In this document: positions 1 to 5,747 of the stretch, piece after piece | Numbering within the stretch: the first letter of the stretch is position 1 | Layout: the number at the start of each line of letters is the position of its first letter | Origin: Spirochaetaceae bacterium | Lineage (GTDB): Bacteria; Spirochaetota; Spirochaetia; Treponematales; Breznakiellaceae | Reading direction: 5' to 3' | Assembly (NCBI GenBank): GCA_031255655.1 | Contig: JAIRSB010000155.1 | Location: forward strand, 1 to 6,181 | DNA length: 6,181 bases | Made by a program: the position numbers and the translations under genes | The notes under the pieces: generated by a model | The model's input: only the letters and a program-made list of their open reading frames with translations | Told to the model about the DNA's origin: nothing | Databases searched by the model: none

Positions 1-1127
1 TAATCGTAGACGATTCCGCGCTTATGAGAAACCTTATAAGCAGGATGGTAGACGCGACGCCCGGTCTTTCCGTAGTCGATACCGCGATGAACGGAAAATT
101 CGCACTCGAAAAAATCAAAAAATATAACCCTGACATAATAGTTTTAGACCTTGAAATGCCGGAGATGAATGGCATTGAATTTCTTCGTGAACGCAAGAAA
201 CAGGGTATCAAGGTTCCGGTTATCATACTGTCTTCTATCGCCGAAAAAGGTGCTGCCGTTACCATGGAAGCCCTTAACCTCGGCGCGAGCGATTTTGTTC
301 AAAAGCCTTCCGGTTCCATATCCATCGACATCGCCACAGTAAAAGACAGGGTTTCAGAACTGTTGCTGGCTTACGGCGGAAAATACCGCCGTCTCAAGAA
401 AAAACAGCCGGCGGCGGACTGGCTGTCTTCGGAAAAGCCGGCGCAGTCTAAGACCGATATATCTTCGTTATCGACTTTTGCCTCAGATTTGGGAATAAAG
501 GTCAACGCTCCGGCGCAAAAAATTACACCGCTGCGTCCGCCCGGCAAGATTGAGGTTGTCGCCATCGGTATATCGACTGGCGGTCCGGAAGCGCTGCGCG
601 TTGTTTTTTCAAAACTTGACCCCGATTTGAAAGTGCCTGTGCTTGTGGTTCAACATATGCCGCCCGGTTTTACCCACGAATTCGCGTTGAGTTTGGACAA
701 GATTTGCCCGCTCGCCGTGAAAGAGGCCGAAGAGGGAGACGAGTTGATTCCCGGACGTATTCTGATAGCACAGGGAAACAAACATCTTGAGGTTGCGCGT
801 GAGGGGGGTAAGGTTATCGTGAACCTTGCCCAGACTCCGCAGGTCAGCGGGCACCGGCCCTCAGCCGATGTGCTGTTCGCTTCCGTGGCGATGGTGTTCT
901 CAAACCATGCGCTCGGCGTGATAATGACGGGCATGGGGAAAGACGGGGCGCAGCAGCTTGGCAACATCTACCGCGAGGGCGGGCTCACCATAGGGCAGGA
1001 CGAGGCTTCTTCCATTGTTTACGGTATGCCGCGCGTGGCTTATGAACTTGGCCATGTTATGGAGCAGGTTTCGCTTGAAAATATGGGCAGGCGCATAAGT
1101 TCCATAGCCAAGAATTCGCGTCTGTAA
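1..1127 (+). CDS. cheB: CheB, chemotaxis response regulator protein-glutamate methylesterase (5' end outside window)
   Basis: Removes methyl groups from glutamyl esters on chemotaxis receptors (and deamidates receptor glutamines in many species), resetting receptor sensitivity; cytoplasmic, activated by phosphate from CheA. The frame is open to the left edge and bases 3-23 encode IVDDSAL, the receiver-domain start with its acidic pair, so the ATG at 24 is internal and probably only about 5-10 residues are missing. Numbering from that Met, the receiver domain covers about 1-115, with phospho-acceptor Asp42 (VLDLEMP), switch Ser70 and Lys94 (QKPSG). A variable linker rich in Lys, Ser and Pro (about 120-175) joins the catalytic domain (176-362), which shows the full triad: Ser184 in GISTGG, His211 in VVQHMP and Asp307 in MTGMGKDGA, plus the late GMPRVAYELG motif. 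It appears full-length and functional. In many bacteria cheR or other che genes lie beside it; none is visible here, so they would be to the left. Confidence 0.97.
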   Translation, partial: IVDDSALMRNLISRMVDATPGLSVVDTAMNGKFALEKIKKYNPDIIVLDLEMPEMNGIEFLRERKKQGIKVPVIILSSIAEKGAAVTMEALNLGASDFVQKPSGSISIDIATVKDRVSELLLAYGGKYRRLKKKQPAADWLSSEKPAQSKTDISSLSTFASDLGIKVNAPAQKITPLRPPGKIEVVAIGISTGGPEALRVVFSKLDPDLKVPVLVVQHMPPGFTHEFALSLDKICPLAVKEAEEGDELIPGRILIAQGNKHLEVAREGGKVIVNLAQTPQVSGHRPSADVLFASVAMVFSNHALGVIMTGMGKDGAQQLGNIYREGGLTIGQDEASSIVYGMPRVAYELGHVMEQVSLENMGRRISSIAKNSRL

Positions 1128-1130
1128 CGA

Positions 1131-1164
1131 TATAGTGCTTCTATACAACAGTAGAATGTCTACT
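1131..1164 (+). other. Two small tandem hairpins after the cheB stop
   Basis: TATAG (1131-1135) and CTATA (1141-1145) form a perfect 5-bp stem with a 5-base loop. Four bases later AGTAGA (1150-1155) and TCTACT (1159-1164) form a perfect 6-bp stem with a 3-base loop. They begin 4 bases after the cheB stop codon, where a 3' end or RNA-processing signal could sit. Neither is GC-rich and neither is followed by a T-run, so they do not make a standard Rho-independent terminator. They could be chance palindromes. Confidence 0.3.
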
Positions 1165-1175
1165 AATAAGACAGT

Positions 1176-1237
1176 CGTCATCGCGAGGCGGCGGCAGGCT
1201 GCCACGGCAGCTTGCCGGCAGCGTCGAAGCAATCTAG
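1176..1237. repeat. Intergenic element resembling a dispersed bacterial repeat, with a 12-bp internal stem
   Basis: The left end reads CGTCATCGCGAGG and the right end GTCGAAGCAATCTAG. From memory, these resemble the ends of a very common intergenic repeat family in diverse bacteria (type CGTCATTGCGAG ... GAAGCAATCT), whose translated shadow often reads like LLRRC...LAMT, as it does here on the minus strand. Between the ends, 1192-1203 pairs with 1206-1217 over 12 positions, with one G-U pair and a nominal 2-base loop (in practice a shorter stem with a loop of about 6). Only one copy is in the window, so its repeat nature cannot be shown from this sequence. It has no T-run after the stem, which argues against a terminator. 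Confidence 0.5.
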
Positions 1238-1331
1238 GCAGAGGCGCTTCTCCTGCCGGCGCGCGTCCCTGAAAACGCTTTATCCACCGCCTAAGAGTTT
1301 GCCTCTCGCGCAAAACACACTGAAAGACATC

Positions 1332-1360
1332 TTGTATAACATGGGAAAAATACGCATAAT
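1332..1360 (+). promoter_or_regulatory. Candidate sigma-70-type promoter for the ankyrin-repeat gene
   Basis: CATAAT at 1355-1360 matches the -10 consensus at five of six bases. TTGTAT at 1332-1337 shares the first three bases of the -35 consensus, and the spacing is 17 bases. Transcription would start near 1367, giving a leader of about 74 bases before the ATG at 1441. A second possible -10 (TATAAC, 1335-1340) lacks a recognisable -35. The assignment is a pattern match only. Confidence 0.35.
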
Positions 1361-1377
1361 TTGAAAACAGCGAATTC

Positions 1378-1433
1378 GGGGAAATGGGTTTTCAATCTGT
1401 TCCCCCCATTATGCCGGATAATCCATTGAGGGG
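1378..1433 (+). promoter_or_regulatory. Leader with two mutually exclusive pairings, one hiding the ribosome binding site
   Basis: GGGGAA (1378-1383) is complementary to TTCCCC (1400-1405). The same C-run (1402-1407, six C) is also complementary to the four G of the ribosome binding site at 1430-1433. A small perfect stem (ATTAT 1408-1412 with ATAAT 1418-1422 around GCCGG) lies between the C-run and the binding site and would bring them together. The arrangement is that of an anti-sequestering helix competing with a sequestering helix. The complementarity is seen directly; regulation is inference and no known riboswitch class is recognised. Confidence 0.35.
1428..1433 (+). promoter_or_regulatory. 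Ribosome binding site GAGGGG that sets the start of the ankyrin-repeat gene
   Basis: GAGGGG ends 7 bases before the ATG at 1441, a normal distance. The earlier in-frame ATG at 1384 has only GGGGAA directly abutting it, and using it would put 19 extra non-signal-like residues before the signal peptide. The ATGs at 1447 and 1450 are farther from the site than usual. Confidence 0.65.
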
Positions 1434-1440
1434 TTTTTCA

Positions 1441-4353
1441 ATGCAAATGATGAACAAAAAACGCATAGGCATTGCCTGCCGCTCGCCGCGCTTCACATTT
1501 TCCAGCGTTTTTTGCGTTTTGCTCATGACGTTTCCCGCGATTAACGTTTTTGCGGGTGGAAAAAAACAAGCTGAAAGCAAACCCGGCGGTAGTCAAGAAG
1601 TAATAATTGAGGAAGAAGTAATCGTAAGTGAAAAAGCCACTATCTCTCCCATCGAAAATATAGCGGAATTGATAAGATCCGGCAAAATTGATGACGCGAA
1701 AGCGGCCTTCGTATTATTAGCAGACCCTAACACAATCGATAACTCCGGCAGAAACGCCGTGCATTTCGCAGCAATGTCCCGTGTCAGCGAGCTAGCGGAC
1801 TTTTTTATAAGACTTGGAACTTTACCGGACGCCGAAGACGCCGCGTCATACACTCCCTTAAATATAAGTTCTGAACAGTTGGACGGCGCGACAGCGGCTA
1901 TCCTGGTGCGCAACGGAGCGTTCATACACCACACGCTGTACAACAACGCCAGTCCCGCGCTTACCGCGGTAAAGTCCGGCAACGATAACTTCCTGCGCTC
2001 TTTGCTCACCTCCGAATCAATGATGTCGACGGACGGCGAGGGGCGGACAATACTGCACTTGGCCGCCGAAGAGGGGAACGCGAACGCGGTCGTGATCATC
2101 CTGAATGAAGCGGATCCGCGAACTAGAGAGCAGATTATAAACAAAAGGGACAAGATGGGCAGAACTGCGCTGGACTATGCGTTTGCCCACCGCGATTCGC
2201 GCCGCCATGCCACGGTTGCCGAAGTTTTGATACAGGCCGGCGCTTTTTCGTCCGATCCGTTTTTCTCGTATTTCGCGCCGGTTGTGCGGACTTTGAATTT
2301 TAACCAGCGCGCCGCGGACGGCAATTCCGCGCTGCATTATGCCACGCGGGAACGCTATCGCGGTTTCACATATTTTTTGCTGGATAACCGCGCAGACCCG
2401 AACATAAAAAACACTGCCGGAGACACTCCTCTGCACGAAACGGCGCGAATCGGCGATCTGGAAATAATGAACGCGCTGATAGAGCATGGGGCCAATGTAA
2501 ACATTCAGGATGGGCAGGGAAATACCGCCATGCACATCGCCATTCCGGTTGATGTTCACAAGGCCGCTTTCGAACTTCTGCTCAGTCATAACGCGAATCC
2601 AAACCTGCGCGACAGGCGCGGGGATTCGCCTTTGCATATAGTAATCGCTCTTAACCGCGACGCCGATATAATCGAAACGCTGCTTCGCAGCGGCGCGGAT
2701 GTTACGATGCACAACATTGAGGGAAAGACTCCGCTGTACATGGCGGTCGAGGAAAACCGCTTGTCCCTGCTGCCGCCGCTGCTTGCTTACAATTCAGATA
2801 TTTTTGCTGTAACCAACGAAAATAAGACTCCGTTCGGTTTCGCTATGAGCAGCAATAGAGAGGCTTTGAACTATATAATCACTGAAAATACGGTTGTACA
2901 GAGCGACAGTAACGGGAACACACCGCTGATAGCCGCTGTTCAGTTGGGCGGAGATACAGAGATAATACAGCGAATTCTTGACAAAAATGCGCTGATTAAC
3001 GCCCGCAATCAGGACGGAGACACGGCTCTGCATATAGCTGTCCGGCAGAATAACGCGGCGGCGGGGACTCTGTTAATTACTCGTGGCTCGGACATATTCG
3101 CCCAAAACGCGAAAGGCGAAAGTCCCATTTACCTTACTTTTTATTCGCCGGACACGATTCGCGAATGGATGTTGACGCCTATAGTTCTGACGGCGCGGGA
3201 CGGGCTTGGCAACACGATACTGCATTACGCGACTCAGTGGAAACTCGATTCTGCGATAGCGTTGATAGCTTCCAAAGGTGCGTCCCTTGAGGCTGCTAAC
3301 GTTACAGGCGAGACGCCGTTGTTTGTCGCCGTAAAGATAGATTCCGCGTCTACTGTTAGGGCTTTACTGAACGCGGGGGCTTTGATAGGGGGGCGCGACA
3401 CGCTTGGAAACACAGCTCTGCACACGGCGGTTCGTTGGAACGCTCAGGCCGCTGCCAACGCATTAATCGACGCTAAGATAGACATTAACGGATATAATCT
3501 ATATGGCAAAACACCGTTGCATGACGCGGTACGTCTGACGGTTTTCGGCATGGAAACCCTACTGACGCAGCGAGGCGCTAATCTTGAGGCGCGGGACAGG
3601 GATGGGAATGCCCCGCTTATGGAGGGCGTGGTGAAAGGTTCGCGCCGTTCCGCGGAACATCTTATAAACAGCGGTGCGGATGTTGCGACGCGGAACAATA
3701 ACGGCGATACCCCGCTGTTGATAGCCGTTGAGGAGGAACGCAGCGATCTTGTCGGGCTTCTACTGGACAAAGGTGCGCCTATTCACGCGAAGAATGCAGA
3801 CGGCGAAAGTCCGTTTACAGCCGCGCTCAAAACCTCGCCGCGCATGATGATGACTCTTCTTGCCAAAGGGCGCGGTCAAACGGACGATGAGGGGCGCACT
3901 CCTTTGCATATCGCGCTGTCGTACAATATGCCCGAATCGGACATTGAAATGATAGCCGCGTGGCTTGGGCGGATTGACATAGTCGACAGGGATGGGCGTA
4001 CCGCCCTGCGTTACGCGGTTGACCGCTCCAATTGGGACGCGGCGAAATTCCTTGCCAATGACGGTGCGAATGTGTTTTCGGTGGCGCGCGACGGGAAAAC
4101 GCCCGCCGAAATAACGCTGGATACTGGAAATCGCGACGCTGTGCGGGCTGTTTTCGGCGGGCGGGCAATTAACGCCCACGACCCTTCCGGCAATACCATA
4201 CTGCACTATGCCGCTCAAATTAGTTCCGCCGCCATAGTATCGCTGCTTATGGAGTTAGGCGCGGATAAATCGGCGCGAAACACATCGGGGGACACCCCCG
4301 CCACTATAGCTCAGCGTTGGAACCGGCAGGATATAGCCTCCATATTGAGGTAA
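1441..4353 (+). CDS. Large exported ankyrin-repeat protein, about 26-27 repeats
   Basis: A 970-residue protein from the ATG at 1441. Residues 1-38 form a Sec signal peptide: basic start (NKKR), hydrophobic core (about 21-35) and likely signal-peptidase I cleavage after VFA before GGKK. No lipobox is seen, so the mature protein is probably periplasmic. A short charged linker with an EEE cluster (about 50-68) and a capping helix pair (about 70-98) precede 26-27 tandem ankyrin repeats (about 101-970), most about 33 residues, with the GxTxLHxA turn-helix signature. No enzymatic domain, membrane anchor or other module follows, and the last repeat is cut short after its second helix (ASILR). Ankyrin repeats bind other proteins, so a scaffold or binding role in the envelope is inferred; partner and function are unknown. 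The gap to lysC is 41 bases, suggesting co-transcription, and the leader may control translation. Bacterial ankyrin proteins are sometimes called eukaryote-like effectors, but the Sec signal and the repeat number do not by themselves support host targeting. Confidence 0.88.
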   Translation: MQMMNKKRIGIACRSPRFTFSSVFCVLLMTFPAINVFAGGKKQAESKPGGSQEVIIEEEVIVSEKATISPIENIAELIRSGKIDDAKAAFVLLADPNTIDNSGRNAVHFAAMSRVSELADFFIRLGTLPDAEDAASYTPLNISSEQLDGATAAILVRNGAFIHHTLYNNASPALTAVKSGNDNFLRSLLTSESMMSTDGEGRTILHLAAEEGNANAVVIILNEADPRTREQIINKRDKMGRTALDYAFAHRDSRRHATVAEVLIQAGAFSSDPFFSYFAPVVRTLNFNQRAADGNSALHYATRERYRGFTYFLLDNRADPNIKNTAGDTPLHETARIGDLEIMNALIEHGANVNIQDGQGNTAMHIAIPVDVHKAAFELLLSHNANPNLRDRRGDSPLHIVIALNRDADIIETLLRSGADVTMHNIEGKTPLYMAVEENRLSLLPPLLAYNSDIFAVTNENKTPFGFAMSSNREALNYIITENTVVQSDSNGNTPLIAAVQLGGDTEIIQRILDKNALINARNQDGDTALHIAVRQNNAAAGTLLITRGSDIFAQNAKGESPIYLTFYSPDTIREWMLTPIVLTARDGLGNTILHYATQWKLDSAIALIASKGASLEAANVTGETPLFVAVKIDSASTVRALLNAGALIGGRDTLGNTALHTAVRWNAQAAANALIDAKIDINGYNLYGKTPLHDAVRLTVFGMETLLTQRGANLEARDRDGNAPLMEGVVKGSRRSAEHLINSGADVATRNNNGDTPLLIAVEEERSDLVGLLLDKGAPIHAKNADGESPFTAALKTSPRMMMTLLAKGRGQTDDEGRTPLHIALSYNMPESDIEMIAAWLGRIDIVDRDGRTALRYAVDRSNWDAAKFLANDGANVFSVARDGKTPAEITLDTGNRDAVRAVFGGRAINAHDPSGNTILHYAAQISSAAIVSLLMELGADKSARNTSGDTPATIAQRWNRQDIASILR
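1741..4350 (+). repeat. Tandem ankyrin-repeat array with three-fold superblock pattern
   Basis: By hand I count 26 recognisable repeats plus one degenerate unit (about 2254-2310). Most are 33-34 residues, but short ones of 30-32 residues without the LH pair recur at regular places and are followed by a strong GxTxLHxA repeat. Matching landmarks recur three times: G-x-T-x-L at 2041, 2914 and 3892; GxTALxxA about 34-39 residues later; and GN[ST][AI]LHYA at 2320, 3208 and 4189. The identical eight residues GNTILHYA at 3208 and 4189 differ at several synonymous bases, so this is an old duplication held by selection, not a recent tandem copy. Confidence 0.75.
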
Positions 4354-4376
4354 TCTGGTTTTAAGCAAAAAAGCGC

Positions 4377-4385
4377 GGAAAGAGG
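4377..4385 (+). promoter_or_regulatory. Ribosome binding site of lysC
   Basis: GGAAAGAGG ends 9 bases before the ATG at 4395, which supports that start over the in-frame ATG at 4404 (the fourth codon). The whole gap between the ankyrin gene and lysC is 41 bases, too short for a lysine riboswitch. Confidence 0.55.
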
Positions 4386-4394
4386 CTTGCGGGC

Positions 4395-5747
4395 ATGATT
4401 GTAATGAAATTCGGTGGAAGTTCGCTAGCCGATACCGAACGTATCCGCCGTGTCACGGAAATTGTACGGGCACGGCTAGACAGAAAGCCTGTCGTGGTTC
4501 TTTCCGCTATGGGGGACACAACCGACTTTATTCTTGAGGCAGCCCAAAAAGCCATTGATAAAGGCCCTGTTTCCGTTGAGTTTTCTCTCGAAAAGATAAG
4601 CGAGACACATTTAACAGCGTCAAAAGAATTAGGACTATCTGCCTCGCTTACTCCCTGCCTGCGGGACTTGTTAAGTGAGTTGGGCAGCCTTCTCGCGGGG
4701 GTATCCCTAACAAAAGAGTTAACGGCACGGACGCGCGATTGCCTTGTCTCCTTCGGCGAGCGGCTTTCCGTGCGTGTCGCGGCCTCGTACTTCCAATCCA
4801 CCGGCATCAACGCGCGCGCGCTTGACGCTTGGGACGCGGGTTTCATATCTGATTCAAACTTTGGTGCGGCGGAGCTTCTTTCAGAAAGCTGGCAGACCAT
4901 CCCAAAATCTTTGTTGCCGCTGCTTGATGAAGGCATTATTCCGGTTGTAACGGGCTTCATAGCCAAAGACGCCGCCGGAGCTGTAACAACGTTGGGACGC
5001 GGTGGCTCCGATTTGAGTGCGACAATGATTGCCGCGGCCTGCAAAGCAGAGGAGGCGCAGGTTTGGAAGGATGTTGACGGCATTCTTACCGCCGACCCGC
5101 GCATCGTGAAGGAAGCCGTGCCTGTTGGCGCGGTTACTTACGAGGAGGCGGCGGAACTCGCGTTTTTCGGCGCTCAGGTGCTCCATCCCCGCGCCATGCG
5201 TCCATGCGATAAGACCGGAACTCCCGTGCTCGTTAAAAATTCGTACAATCCTGAAGCTCCAGGCAGTTTGATAAGCGCCGTTCTGCCTGAGAATGTTCAT
5301 CCGGTACGCGCGATTACTACACGCGGAAATGTTACACTGATAGACATAGTTTCCAGCCGCATGGTCGGGCAGTACGGCTTTTTAGCCGAGCTCTTTTCGT
5401 GTTTTGCCTGTCATGAAATTTCTATCGATATGGTTGCCACAAGCGAGGTTTCCGTGTCGTTGACGCTCGATTCTGCGCACGACATTAGCGCCGTGGAAAA
5501 AACTCTCTCCAGCATAGCCAATGTTAAGGTGAAAACGAACAAGGCCATAGTAACGATAGTCGGTTTGGTAGACCGGTCAACCGCGATTCTTGAAAGCGCA
5601 TTCGGCGTGTGCGCGGCTTTGGGTGTGCGGATACAGATGATTTCGCAAGGGGCAAGCAAAGTAAACATCAGTTTCATCGTTGATGAAGTCGAAGCCGCAC
5701 CTGTTGTACGCGCCCTGCATAAAAAATTCTTTGAAGATGGAAATTAG
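4395..5747 (+). CDS. lysC: Aspartate kinase (aspartokinase), monofunctional AKIII/LysC type
   Basis: Phosphorylates L-aspartate with ATP to give 4-phospho-L-aspartate, the first step to lysine, diaminopimelate, threonine and methionine; cytoplasmic. At 450 residues it matches the length of E. coli LysC. The kinase domain (about 1-295) shows KFGGSS at 5-10, VLSAMGDTTD at 35-44, SFGERLS at 119-125, TLGRGGSD at 199-206, WKDVDGILTADPR at 224-236 and ELAFFGAQVLHP at 254-265. The C-terminal part (about 303-450) holds two ACT domains. GFLAELF (328-334), ID at 344-345 and TSEVSVSLTLD (349-359) follow the E. coli AKIII effector region closely; Met323, Gly328, Phe329, Leu330, Asp345, Ser350 and Glu351 align with residues around the lysine site, while the equivalent of E. 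coli Ser321 is Gln326. Lysine feedback inhibition is therefore likely but inferred. No homoserine dehydrogenase or diaminopimelate decarboxylase domain is fused. The next gene begins inside its 3' end. Confidence 0.95.
   Translation: MIVMKFGGSSLADTERIRRVTEIVRARLDRKPVVVLSAMGDTTDFILEAAQKAIDKGPVSVEFSLEKISETHLTASKELGLSASLTPCLRDLLSELGSLLAGVSLTKELTARTRDCLVSFGERLSVRVAASYFQSTGINARALDAWDAGFISDSNFGAAELLSESWQTIPKSLLPLLDEGIIPVVTGFIAKDAAGAVTTLGRGGSDLSATMIAAACKAEEAQVWKDVDGILTADPRIVKEAVPVGAVTYEEAAELAFFGAQVLHPRAMRPCDKTGTPVLVKNSYNPEAPGSLISAVLPENVHPVRAITTRGNVTLIDIVSSRMVGQYGFLAELFSCFACHEISIDMVATSEVSVSLTLDSAHDISAVEKTLSSIANVKVKTNKAIVTIVGLVDRSTAILESAFGVCAALGVRIQMISQGASKVNISFIVDEVEAAPVVRALHKKFFEDGN

Larger units (their letters stand above)
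1128..1440. other. Intergenic region between cheB and the ankyrin-repeat gene
   Basis: This 313-base gap has no convincing protein-coding gene on either strand. From left to right it holds two small AT-rich hairpins just after the cheB stop, a GC-rich repeat-like element with a 12-bp stem, a stretch of about 90 bases (1238-1330) in which I see nothing definite beyond weak imperfect pairing (1237-1241 with 1253-1257), a candidate promoter, and a leader with competing G-run and C-run pairings. A long minus-strand frame across 900-1313 exists only because the GC-rich element and the cheB shadow lack stops. Confidence 0.7.

Noticed and set aside
24..1127. cheB starting at the ATG at 24
   Set aside because: The seven codons before it already encode the conserved receiver-domain start IVDDSAL in frame, so the true start lies left of the window.
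1192..1225. Rho-independent terminator for cheB at the 12-bp stem
   Set aside because: The stem is GC-rich, but the following bases (GCAGCGTCGAAG) contain no T-run.
900..1313. Minus-strand open frame of 137 codons over the cheB end and the gap
   Set aside because: It overlaps the conserved catalytic part of cheB, and its Arg/Ala/Leu-rich product has the look of a translated GC-rich intergenic repeat.
1384..1440. N-terminal extension of the ankyrin protein from the ATG at 1384
   Set aside because: No ribosome binding site at a usable distance, and the extension would place 19 residues before a normal signal peptide; the ATG at 1441 has GAGGGG 7 bases upstream.
1741..4350. Recent DNA-level tandem duplication or CRISPR-like array in the ankyrin gene
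   Set aside because: The repeats are protein-level only; even identical peptides such as GNTILHYA are encoded with different synonymous codons, and there are no constant direct repeats with unique spacers.
4354..4394. Lysine riboswitch or terminator before lysC
   Set aside because: The gap is 41 bases, far shorter than a lysine riboswitch, and has no hairpin followed by a T-run.
4361..5104. Minus-strand open frame of 247 codons opposite lysC
   Set aside because: It is a shadow of the strongly conserved kinase domain; its Ser/Arg/Ala-rich product shows no recognisable domain.
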